From Micrococcales bacterium (GTDB taxonomy: Bacteria; Actinomycetota; Actinomycetes; Actinomycetales; Dermatophilaceae), in the NCBI GenBank assembly GCA_030537915.1, contig JAUNUZ010000151.1, positions 1-6,149 of the forward strand: 6,149 bases of DNA, written 5' to 3'. Below are positions 1 to 5,520 of this stretch, one piece after another. The position numbers were made by a program, and so were the translations under genes. The notes under the pieces are model-generated. The model did not search any database and was not told where the DNA came from. It was given only the letters and a program-made list of their open reading frames with translations. Position 1 is the first letter of the stretch; each line of letters opens with the position of its first letter.

Positions 1-1
1 G

Positions 2-6
2 CTCCT
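2..6 (-). promoter_or_regulatory. Candidate ribosome binding site for a gene beyond the left edge
   Basis: Read on the minus strand, the last bases of the window contain AGGAG, the same core that precedes the binding-protein gene here. If functional it would serve a minus-strand gene starting a few bases beyond position 1. That would place another gene about 130 bases after the aldolase, past the hairpin. The start codon is not in the window, so this is only suggestive: a 5-base match can arise by chance. Confidence 0.25.
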
Positions 7-40
7 GAAACCGTGCGGCAACTCGGGGTGCACGAGGGTC

Positions 41-72
41 GCCCGGACCGAGGAGATCTCTTCGGTCCGGGC
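41..72 (-). terminator. Strong hairpin downstream of the aldolase, probable terminator
   Basis: The arms GCCCGGACCGA (41-51) and TCGGTCCGGGC (62-72) are perfectly complementary over 11 bp. One G-T wobble and two more pairs extend the stem to about 14 bp around a 4-base loop (GATC, 55-58). It lies about 60 bases after the aldolase stop, in DNA with no gene. Neither strand has a T run after the stem, so it is not a classical intrinsic terminator. GC-rich hairpins without a T tract are common at gene ends in actinobacteria. It could also act for the opposite strand or protect the transcript 3' end. Confidence 0.6.
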
Positions 73-77
73 GGCGC

Positions 78-97
78 GTGTGTGCTGGTGTGTGCTC
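78..97. repeat. Short 10-bp tandem repeat
   Basis: GTGTGTGCTG is followed directly by GTGTGTGCTC, two copies matching at 9 of 10 bases. It lies in the non-coding DNA between the terminator-like hairpin and the aldolase stop. With only two copies, no function can be assigned. Otherwise the first 131 bases hold only the two hairpins and the possible ribosome binding site at the edge. Confidence 0.4.
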
Positions 98-107
98 GTC
101 GGCGAGG

Positions 108-135
108 CTAGGGGGTCTGTCCGCAGGACCCCTAG
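108..135 (-). other. Hairpin overlapping the aldolase stop codon
   Basis: CTAGGGGGTC (108-117) pairs with GACCCCTAG (127-135), giving 9 bp with one bulged G and a 9-base loop. The inverted repeat includes the TAG stop of the aldolase. There is no T tract after it. It may add to transcript end formation together with the stronger hairpin at 41-72, or it may be incidental in GC-rich DNA. Confidence 0.35.
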
Positions 136-785
136 GAGGAACGTGACGTCGACGTCTGACCGTAACCCGCGATGAGTCCGGCCACCTTGGCCAGCTCGGC
201 GTCATCGAGCACGCGCTGGGGCGCCGGGTAGGCGCCGGCGCGGAGCTGGATCTCGCAGATGTACTCCAGGTAGGCGGTCTGCACAAGCAGTTCGTCCAGG
301 CAGGTGCCGACGAGGACCGCGCCATGATTGCTCATGAGCGCCGCCGTGCGGTCCGCCAGCGCTGCTGTGACGTTCTCGGCGAGTTCGTGTGAGCCGAAGG
401 TGGCGTACCGCGCTACCCGCACCGGTCCGCCGAACATCGCCGTGTAATAGTGACCGGCCGGGACCACGTCCACGACCGTCGACAAGGCCGACGACGCGAG
501 AGAGTGGGTGTGCACGATCGCCCGATGATCGCTGCCAGCGTAGACCGACAGGTGCAGCGGGAGCTCGCTCGAAGGCGCCAACGGTGCCTCGATGGGCACG
601 CCGGAGAGGTCATGCACCCCGACGTCGGCCGCGGTCATCTCCTCGTAGGAGACCCCGCTGGGGGAGATCGCGACGCGATCACCGGCCCGCACGGAGACGT
701 TCCCGGCGGTTCCGACGACCAAGCCCTCGCGGCTCAGGCGCTTGCATGCCTGGGCGACCGCGTCACGTTCTGTTGCAAGAAGCAT
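132..785 (-). CDS. Class II aldolase, L-fuculose-1-phosphate aldolase type
   Basis: A 217-residue cytoplasmic zinc aldolase of the class II aldolase/adducin family, about the length of E. coli FucA (215). The family cleaves ketose-1-phosphates such as fuculose-1-phosphate or ribulose-1-phosphate to dihydroxyacetone phosphate plus an aldehyde. Visible motifs: GTAGNVS (25-31) and SPSG (41-44) for phosphate binding, SSE (72-74) with the catalytic glutamate, HTH (92-94) and NHG (153-155) supplying three zinc histidines, and HYY...YATFG (112-131), which matches FucA closely around Tyr113. The C-terminal YG (208-209) aligns with the FucA tail, but the arginine expected shortly after it in FucA is not present, so the aldehyde side of the specificity may differ. 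The ATG at 783-785 has GGAG five bases upstream. The gene starts 24 bases after the SDR stop and appears to be the last of this operon segment. A 4-epimerase (AraD) or decarboxylase role is possible within the superfamily but fits less well. Confidence 0.85.
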   Translation of the reverse strand: MLLATERDAVAQACKRLSREGLVVGTAGNVSVRAGDRVAISPSGVSYEEMTAADVGVHDLSGVPIEAPLAPSSELPLHLSVYAGSDHRAIVHTHSLASSALSTVVDVVPAGHYYTAMFGGPVRVARYATFGSHELAENVTAALADRTAALMSNHGAVLVGTCLDELLVQTAYLEYICEIQLRAGAYPAPQRVLDDAELAKVAGLIAGYGQTSTSRSS

Positions 786-790
786 AGATT

Positions 791-794
791 CTCC
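791..794 (-). promoter_or_regulatory. Ribosome binding site of the aldolase
   Basis: GGAG on the minus strand lies 5 bases before the ATG at 783-785, inside the 24-base gap after the SDR stop. It supports this start and independent re-initiation on a shared transcript. Confidence 0.6.
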
Positions 795-809
795 GATGTC
801 GAGGTCTTC

Positions 810-1592
810 TCAGCGGATGGTGTAGCCGCCGTCCACGAGGATGTCCGCGCCATTGATCATCCCGCTTGCGCGCGAGGCGAGGAAGCCCGCCACGGCAGCG
901 ATCTCCTCCGGCTCGGCGAAGCGCTCGACGGGGATCTGCTTCTTCAGCTCATCCCCCTTCGGGTTGTCCCAGGCGTCCCGTCCGAGTGCGGTGAGTACGA
1001 CGGTGGGGGACAGGGTGTTAGCCGTGACACCCCGCGGACCCCACTCGGAGGCGAGGACCTTGGTGAGGCCGACAACGCCGAACTTCGACGCGCAGTAGGC
1101 GGCGTGATCGGTGAGAGCCACCGTCGCCGCCTGCGAGGCGAGGTTGATGATCCGGCCCGAGCCGCGCTCGAGCATCCCGCGACCGAAGTGCTGGCACACG
1201 AGGAACGTCCCGGTCAGGTTGACGTCCATCGTGGTGCGCCAGAAGCTCTCGCTCAGGCTGTCCGCCGGCGCGAGGAGCGCGACACCCGCGCTGTTGACGA
1301 GGATGTCGACGGCTCCGGCTAGCTGCGTGCTACGGGCCGCTGCGGCGGCGACCGAGTCGGCGTTCGTGACATCGCAGGCCAGGGCGTAGGCGCGCGAGCC
1401 GAGCGCCTCGGCCGCCGCCTGGGCGGACTGCTCGTCCAGGTCGAGGATGACGACGGTTGCCCCGGCCCGGTGGAAGTACTCGGCGATCGAGCGCCCGATC
1501 CCCGAGCCACCGCCGGTGATGACCGCGACGCGACGCGCGAGGCTGATGCTCAGGTCGGAGATGTCGACGGGCAAAGCGGGGTCCGCGCTCAT
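810..1592 (-). CDS. SDR-family NAD-dependent polyol dehydrogenase
   Basis: A 260-residue classical short-chain dehydrogenase/reductase. Numbered from the ATG at 1590-1592: the nucleotide motif TGGGSGIG is at 26-33, Asp51 ends the second strand (acid here favours NAD over NADP), NSAG is at 100-103, and the catalytic tetrad is Asn125, Ser153, Tyr166, Lys170. The stretch SPTVVLT (195-201) and the IPVERFAEPEEIA...GADILVDGGY end recall L-xylulose reductase, D-arabitol and D-threitol dehydrogenases, so oxidation of an alditol to a ketose is the likely reaction. This is an inference from family resemblance. About 20 residues precede the Rossmann fold, somewhat more than usual. A GTG at 1593-1595, giving one more residue, is an equally possible start; both overlap the binding-protein TGA (TGATG), implying translational coupling, and no strong ribosome binding site is visible. 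The gene lies between the binding protein and the aldolase. Confidence 0.85.
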   Translation of the reverse strand: MSADPALPVDISDLSISLARRVAVITGGGSGIGRSIAEYFHRAGATVVILDLDEQSAQAAAEALGSRAYALACDVTNADSVAAAAARSTQLAGAVDILVNSAGVALLAPADSLSESFWRTTMDVNLTGTFLVCQHFGRGMLERGSGRIINLASQAATVALTDHAAYCASKFGVVGLTKVLASEWGPRGVTANTLSPTVVLTALGRDAWDNPKGDELKKQIPVERFAEPEEIAAVAGFLASRASGMINGADILVDGGYTIR

Positions 1593-2686
1593 CACTTGAC
1601 CTGGCCGGGAATGTTCTCGAAAGCGATATTGCCGGTGGCGAGGTTGGCCTTCGTCAGCTCAGGAAGCTTGGCCAGGAAGGCCGCACGATTGGTCACGACG
1701 TGGTCGATGGCGACGTCGACGTTCTCCTTCGTGATCTTGGGCATGATGTAGACGGGCTTGGTGTTCACCTGCTCGCCGCGGGCGATCGCGGCGGCGACGG
1801 CGAGTCCGGCCGACAACTCGACGGTCCCGTTCTGCAACATGGTGCCGATGAACTCGCCGGACTTCACGGCGTTCAAACCGTCCTGGATGCCGTCGATGCC
1901 CACGACCGGTACTTCCTTGCGACCGGCCTCCTTGAGCGCCTGCACGGCACCCAGGCCCATGTCGTCGTTCTGGGAGACGACGCCGTTGACCTTGGCGCCG
2001 AAGGCGGACAGCCAGTTCTTCGTCTTGTTGACAGCCTCGTCGCGCTTCCAGTTGGCGGTGTCCTTGGCCAGTACCTTGATCCCCGGGTTCTTGGCCAGGA
2101 CGGTCTCGATCCCCTTCTGCCGGTCGACCATGCCGGACTGGCCGAGCGGGCCCTGCAGGATGACGATATTGCCCTGGCCGCCGAGCTTCTCGGCCATCAT
2201 CGTCATTTCCTCTTCGCCGGCCTTGACGTCGTCCGGCTGGACGGTGCCGGCGATGCTGGGGTTATTGAGGGCGGCATTGACGGGGATGACGGGGATGTTC
2301 GCGGCCTTGGCCGCGGCCACCTGCGGTTCGAGCGAATCCGCCTGGACCGGCACGACGACGATCGCATCGGCCTTGGCGCTGACGAACTGGTCGAGTTGAC
2401 TCGCCTGGGTCGAGACGTCGAGGTTCGCAGCGTTCCACAGGAGCTCGATGTTCTCGGCCTTGGCGTAGGCCTCCATGCCCTCCTTGCCGGCGGTGATGAA
2501 GCTGGACATGTCGTAGACGGAGACACCGATGCGCAGGGGCTTCTTCGCGGCGGCATCTCCCGCGGCGCTGCCACCAGCCCCCGGGTCGGCGGGCTTGTTG
2601 GGATCCCCGGCGCCGCAGGCCGACAGGGCGAGGACGGTGGAGGCTGCCGTAGCGAGGGCTACGGCGTGAATGAGGCGGCGAGACAT
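1592..2686 (-). CDS. RbsB-type sugar ABC transporter substrate-binding lipoprotein
   Basis: A 364-residue extracytoplasmic binding protein of the ribose-type (Peripla_BP_4) family, which captures a sugar or polyol outside the cell and delivers it to the RbsC-type permease encoded just upstream. Residues 1-24 are a lipoprotein signal: MSRR, a hydrophobic stretch, then lipobox LSAC with Cys24 as the lipidated residue. A Gly/Ala/Pro-rich linker runs to about 49. The binding fold starts near residue 52 (LRIGVSV) and includes the [14 protein letters not shown] and [18 protein letters not shown] segments typical of the family. The ATG at 2684-2686 is chosen because AGGAG lies six bases upstream and it gives a standard lipoprotein signal. 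The same frame stays open to a GTG at 2774-2776, but those 30 extra residues would put an Arg/His-rich stretch before the signal. The ligand cannot be read from the sequence; the neighbouring enzymes suggest an alditol or pentose. The stop overlaps the SDR start. Confidence 0.92.
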   Translation of the reverse strand: MSRRLIHAVALATAASTVLALSACGAGDPNKPADPGAGGSAAGDAAAKKPLRIGVSVYDMSSFITAGKEGMEAYAKAENIELLWNAANLDVSTQASQLDQFVSAKADAIVVVPVQADSLEPQVAAAKAANIPVIPVNAALNNPSIAGTVQPDDVKAGEEEMTMMAEKLGGQGNIVILQGPLGQSGMVDRQKGIETVLAKNPGIKVLAKDTANWKRDEAVNKTKNWLSAFGAKVNGVVSQNDDMGLGAVQALKEAGRKEVPVVGIDGIQDGLNAVKSGEFIGTMLQNGTVELSAGLAVAAAIARGEQVNTKPVYIMPKITKENVDVAIDHVVTNRAAFLAKLPELTKANLATGNIAFENIPGQVK

Positions 2687-2692
2687 GGCTAA

Positions 2693-2697
2693 CTCCT
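2693..2697 (-). promoter_or_regulatory. Ribosome binding site of the binding protein, decides its start
   Basis: AGGAG on the minus strand, six bases before the ATG at 2684-2686. Its spacing and the lipoprotein signal that follows mark this ATG, and not the in-frame GTG 90 bases upstream, as the start. Confidence 0.75.
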
Positions 2698-2700
2698 GGT

Positions 2701-2752
2701 GACGGGCCCGAATGGAGGCGAGATGAAGGGGACGGGCAACAATGTGGAGGCG
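2701..2752. repeat. Imperfect 30-bp tandem repeat in the binding-protein leader
   Basis: GACGGGC at 2701-2707 recurs at 2731-2737. AATG follows at the same offset in both copies (2711-2714 and 2741-2744). TGGAGGCG appears at 2713-2720 and again at 2745-2752. Allowing a 2-base insertion, about 17 of the first 20 bases of the copies agree. The repeat lies in the 104-base gap between permease and binding protein and looks like an old local duplication. Confidence 0.45.
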
Positions 2753-2770
2753 GAGGGTGGAAGCGGGCGA
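2711..2770 (-). promoter_or_regulatory. C-rich, G-poor intercistronic leader before the binding protein
   Basis: In the minus-strand transcript these 60 bases contain about 31 C, 17 T, 7 G and 5 A, so 80% pyrimidine with a C:G ratio above 4. A high C-to-G stretch without stable pairing is the hallmark of Rho loading sites. It could alternatively be an open leader that favours strong translation of the binding protein. The strand bias is seen directly; the role is inference. The remainder of the 104-base gap holds only the ribosome binding site and short palindromes (2703-2710, 2767-2774). Confidence 0.35.
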
Positions 2771-2790
2771 TCGCACGAATGCAGTCAGCG

Positions 2791-3822
2791 CTAAGCCCGT
2801 TGTCGGGTGGACCAGACGTCGACGGCGACCGCCGCGACGATGAGGATTCCCTTGATGACGTCCTGCCAGTAGGCCGGGACGATGAGGATGTCGAGACCGT
2901 TGTTCAGCGTCTGAATGAGCAGGAGCCCCAGGGCCGTTCCCCAGATCGTGCCGCGCCCGCCCATGAGGCTGGCGCCACCGATGACGACCGCGGCGATGGC
3001 GTCGAGTTCATAACCCTGCCCGAGGTTTGGTGGCCCGGAGATGACGCGGGAGGAGAGCATGACGCCGGACAATCCGGCGAGCACGCCGGAGATCGCGTAG
3101 ACGCTGAAGAGGATTCCGCGCGCGTTGACGCCCGCGATCTCGGCGGCGATCCGGTTGCCACCTACGGCATACACGCGCATGCCGTAGGTCGTGCGTCGCA
3201 TGATGACGGCGAAGGCGATGATCCCGACGATCATCACGATGACCGGCACCTGCAGACCGAGGATCTGGCTGTTGGCGATATTGCCGTATTCCATGGGCAG
3301 GCCATTGATGGGCGCGCCGCCGCCGATGGCATAGGCGACACCGGAGCCGGCCGTGAGCATGCCGAGCGTGGCGATGAAGGGCGGCACATTGACGATCGAG
3401 ACGAAGAAGCCGTTGATCGCCCCGGCGACCAGGCCGACAACGACCGCGGTGAGCACGGTGAGCCAGATCTGGCCCGGATTGGCCTTGGCCACGGCGGCCG
3501 CACTCATGGCCGAGGCCGCGATCACGCTACCCGGGGAGAGGTCGATGCCTCCGGTGAGGATGACCAGGGTCTGGCCCAGCGCGATGAGCGCGAACGGCGC
3601 CGCGGCGATGAGGATCGTGATGAAGTTGTCGGGCGTCGCGAACCGGGCGCTGCGGTAGCTGAAATACGCGATGACGATGAGTACGACGATGAACATCGAA
3701 TAGCGCAGGGCGAGCGCGAGGAACCACTCGCGGCCGAAACGCCTAATGGGTTCACCGGTGGTCGCGGACTCGACGATTGCCGGCCCGTCACCCCCGGAAT
3801 CGGTGGAGAGTGACAGCTTCAT
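2791..3822 (-). CDS. RbsC-type sugar ABC transporter permease
   Basis: A 343-residue inner-membrane permease of the ribose/xylose/autoinducer-2 (CUT2) family, expected to work as a dimer with the double ATPase encoded upstream. After about 30 polar residues, longer than in E. coli RbsC (321 residues in all), hydrophobic segments begin at about 34-55, then 67-89, 119-141, 149-168, 190-208, 236-256 and 275-287, with two more near 292-306 and 322-336. Family motifs are [19 protein letters not shown] (81-99), PPFIATLGM (147-155), the cytoplasmic coupling loop [16 protein letters not shown] (218-233), and [14 protein letters not shown] (282-295). The ATG at 3820-3822 overlaps the ATPase stop as ATGA, so the two are probably translationally coupled; GAGGAG lies eight bases upstream inside the ATPase gene. 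The substrate cannot be read from the permease. Confidence 0.93.
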   Translation of the reverse strand: MKLSLSTDSGGDGPAIVESATTGEPIRRFGREWFLALALRYSMFIVVLIVIAYFSYRSARFATPDNFITILIAAAPFALIALGQTLVILTGGIDLSPGSVIAASAMSAAAVAKANPGQIWLTVLTAVVVGLVAGAINGFFVSIVNVPPFIATLGMLTAGSGVAYAIGGGAPINGLPMEYGNIANSQILGLQVPVIVMIVGIIAFAVIMRRTTYGMRVYAVGGNRIAAEIAGVNARGILFSVYAISGVLAGLSGVMLSSRVISGPPNLGQGYELDAIAAVVIGGASLMGGRGTIWGTALGLLLIQTLNNGLDILIVPAYWQDVIKGILIVAAVAVDVWSTRQRA

Positions 3823-5387
3823 TCAGAGAGCTCCTCATCACGGTGGTCGGCACGTCCGTCGCTAGGCGCGGGCGGGGTGGATGGTTGCGGCATGTCCAGC
3901 CCGGCCGCCAGGCTGAAGATGCGGGCCTGGACGTCATCGCGTTGCAGGTCCGCGCGGTCCAGCTCCGCAACGATTTCGCCGCCCTTCATGACGAGCGCGC
4001 GATGGGACAATCCGAGGATCTCGGGCATGTCCGAGGAGGCCATCACGACGGCCATGCCGCTGGCGGCGAGATCGGTGATGATTCGGTAGATCTCGGATCG
4101 GGCGCCGACGTCCACGCCGCGGGTGGGCTCGTCGAGCAAGAGAACGTCGACCTTCCCGGTGAGCCACCGGGCCAGGACAACCTTCTGCTGGTTGCCGCCC
4201 GAGAGGGTGCCGACCTCCTGGGTCAGTCCGCGGCTGCGCAGCCGCACGGCCTTCATGGCCTTGGAGATCGCATCGGTGCGGCTTCTGCCCTTGAGCCAGC
4301 CGGCCGTGCTGAAGGCGCGCAGTCGCGGCAGTGAGGCGTTGTCGAGAATCGACATGCCCAGGATCGTGCCCGCATGCTTGCGGTCCTCGGGCACGAAGGC
4401 CATCCCGTGTGAGATCGCCTTCTTCGGGCGATTGCGGGGTACCTCACGCCCGGCGACACGCACCGTGCCCGCGGTCGTGGCACGCACGCCGAAGATCGCC
4501 TCGAGGAGCTCGGAGCGACCCGCGCCGACAAGACCGGCCAAGCCGAGGATCTCGCCGCTGCGCACCTCGAAGCCGACCGGCGAGCCTGCACCGACGACCT
4601 GGAGCCCGTCGACGGCGAGCACGACCTCCTCACCGGCCGGGCTGGAGTCGGGGAAGAGGTTGCCGAGTTCGCGGCCGATCATGGCGGTGACGATGTCCTC
4701 GTCGGTCGTGACCTCCATCGACTGATCCAGGACGAGATTGCCGTCCCGCAGCACGACGATGCGGTCGGCCAGCGCCCGGATCTCCTCCATCTTGTGCGTC
4801 GTGTAAACCATCGCCACGCCTTGTGAGCGCAGTCGTCGCACAACGTGGTAAAGGCCCTCTACCTCGCGTTCGGAGATTGCGGACGTGGGCTCGTCCAAGA
4901 GCAACACGCGCGCCCCGGTCTGCGCGGCCTTGACGATCTCCACGATCTGACGCTTGCCCACGGGCAGCGAGCCCATCCGCGCCGTCGGCGGGATATCGAC
5001 CTCGAATTCGCGCAGCGCCTCGTGCGCATTGCGGATCATGGTCCGGCGATCGAGCAGGCCGGCGCGGCGACTCTCCTTGCCGACATAGAGGTTTTCGTAC
5101 ACCGTCATGTCGTCGATGGAGGCGAGCTCCTGGGGGACGATGGCAACCCCCATCCTGTGGGCCGCCTGCATGTTGCCGGCGCCGAGCTGCTTGCCGCGGA
5201 CGAGCACGTCCCCGCTGTCGGCTCGGTACTGGCCTGCGGCGATCTTCATCATCGTCGACTTGCCGGCGCCGTTCTCGCCGGCCAACGCCGTGACGGTGCC
5301 CTCCTCCAGGGTCACCGAGATGCCCTTGAGGACGGGCACCCCGCCGAAGGACTTATGCAAGTCCAGACACTCCAATACGTTGGCCAT
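3819..5387 (-). CDS. RbsA-type sugar ABC transporter ATPase with two nucleotide-binding domains
   Basis: A 522-residue cytoplasmic protein with two fused ABC domains, as in RbsA/XylG/MglA, powering import through the RbsC-type permease. Domain 1: Walker A GENGAGKST (37-45), Q-loop Gln86, signature-like LPVGKRQ (141-147), Walker B LLLDEPTSA (162-170) and switch His198 in TTHKMEE. Domain 2: Walker A-like GLVGAGRSE (285-293) with Arg in place of the catalytic Lys, signature LSGGNQQK (395-402), Walker B LLLDEPTRG (416-424), and SSDMPE where a switch His would be. A degenerate second site is normal for this family, leaving one main hydrolytic site formed by domain 1 Walker A and the domain 2 signature. 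The domain 1 signature has Pro where LSGGQ has Ser. A Pro/Asp/Glu-rich tail of about 24 residues ends the protein and its gene overlaps the permease start. AAAGGAG lies four bases before the ATG at 5385-5387. Confidence 0.95.
   Translation of the reverse strand: MANVLECLDLHKSFGGVPVLKGISVTLEEGTVTALAGENGAGKSTMMKIAAGQYRADSGDVLVRGKQLGAGNMQAAHRMGVAIVPQELASIDDMTVYENLYVGKESRRAGLLDRRTMIRNAHEALREFEVDIPPTARMGSLPVGKRQIVEIVKAAQTGARVLLLDEPTSAISEREVEGLYHVVRRLRSQGVAMVYTTHKMEEIRALADRIVVLRDGNLVLDQSMEVTTDEDIVTAMIGRELGNLFPDSSPAGEEVVLAVDGLQVVGAGSPVGFEVRSGEILGLAGLVGAGRSELLEAIFGVRATTAGTVRVAGREVPRNRPKKAISHGMAFVPEDRKHAGTILGMSILDNASLPRLRAFSTAGWLKGRSRTDAISKAMKAVRLRSRGLTQEVGTLSGGNQQKVVLARWLTGKVDVLLLDEPTRGVDVGARSEIYRIITDLAASGMAVVMASSDMPEILGLSHRALVMKGGEIVAELDRADLQRDDVQARIFSLAAGLDMPQPSTPPAPSDGRADHRDEELSE
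3831..3836 (-). promoter_or_regulatory. Ribosome binding site of the permease
   Basis: GAGGAG on the minus strand, eight bases before the permease ATG at 3820-3822 and embedded in the last codons of the ATPase. It shows the permease can recruit ribosomes itself besides being coupled through the ATGA overlap. Confidence 0.55.
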
Positions 5388-5391
5388 GGGG

Positions 5392-5398
5392 CTCCTTT
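5392..5398 (-). promoter_or_regulatory. Ribosome binding site of the ATPase
   Basis: AAAGGAG on the minus strand, four bases before the ATG at 5385-5387. It is the fullest Shine-Dalgarno match in the window and fixes the ATPase start. Confidence 0.7.
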
Positions 5399-5405
5399 GC
5401 CTCGA

Positions 5406-5459
5406 CTACCTGCAACTTCCTGCGGCCGCGGGCCAGGGGTCACCCCGGTCCGCGCTCAT
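5406..5459 (-). CDS. Possible 17-residue leader peptide frame
   Basis: An ATG at 5457-5459 opens a 17-codon frame (MSADRGDPWPAAAGSCR) ending in TAG at 5406-5408, 18 bases before the ATPase ATG. No ribosome binding site precedes it. The frame runs through the hairpin at 5427-5454, so its translation would open that structure. It has no run of identical amino acids of the kind used by attenuation leaders. In a 133-base GC-rich gap such a frame is easily accidental; it is listed as a possibility only. Confidence 0.12.
   Translation of the reverse strand: MSADRGDPWPAAAGSCR
5427..5454 (-). other. Imperfect hairpin between dehydrogenase and ATPase genes
   Basis: CGCGGGCC (5427-5434) pairs with GGTCCGCG (5447-5454) with a single imperfect position, which is G-T on the plus strand and an A-C mismatch in the minus-strand transcript. 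Inside, GGGG (5436-5439) pairs with CCCC (5443-5446) around a TCA loop, leaving one bulged base at 5435. The result is about 11 GC-rich pairs in a 28-base element, 39 bases before the ATPase start and 66 bases after the dehydrogenase stop. No T tract follows. It may be a partial terminator, an RNA-processing element or an operator. The rest of the 133-base gap shows no convincing promoter. Confidence 0.45.
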
Positions 5460-5520
5460 GGTTGCGGTCGCGTGCTCACCGACGGCTCTTCGTCGACTCT
5501 TCGGACTCGTTGCTGGCTTG

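Noticed and set aside
450..1322. Plus-strand open frame opposite the aldolase and SDR genes
   Set aside because: It crosses two well-supported minus-strand genes and their gap, and its translation shows no domain; high GC content explains the lack of stops.
1700..2692. Long plus-strand open frame opposite the binding protein
   Set aside because: Low-complexity Gly/Asp/Leu/His-rich translation without motifs; the minus strand encodes a complete lipoprotein with signal and lipobox.
2767..2774. Palindrome GCGATCGC as a regulator site
   Set aside because: An 8-base palindrome is expected by chance in GC-rich DNA and does not extend further.
2687..2776. N-terminal extension of the binding protein from a GTG at 2774-2776
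   Set aside because: The 30 added residues are Arg/His-rich and would precede a normal lipoprotein signal; the internal ATG has a well-spaced AGGAG.
2779..3813. Long plus-strand open frame of over 1 kb opposite the permease
   Set aside because: Its translation is Asp/Gly/Arg/His-rich with no recognisable domain, as expected for the antisense of a hydrophobic GC-rich gene. The minus-strand frame is a clear RbsC-type permease.
5486..5503. Direct repeat CTCTTCG at 5486-5492 and 5497-5503 as a possible operator
   Set aside because: The two 7-base copies are one helical turn apart, which is suggestive, but they are short, not palindromic, and no nearby promoter or regulator supports them.
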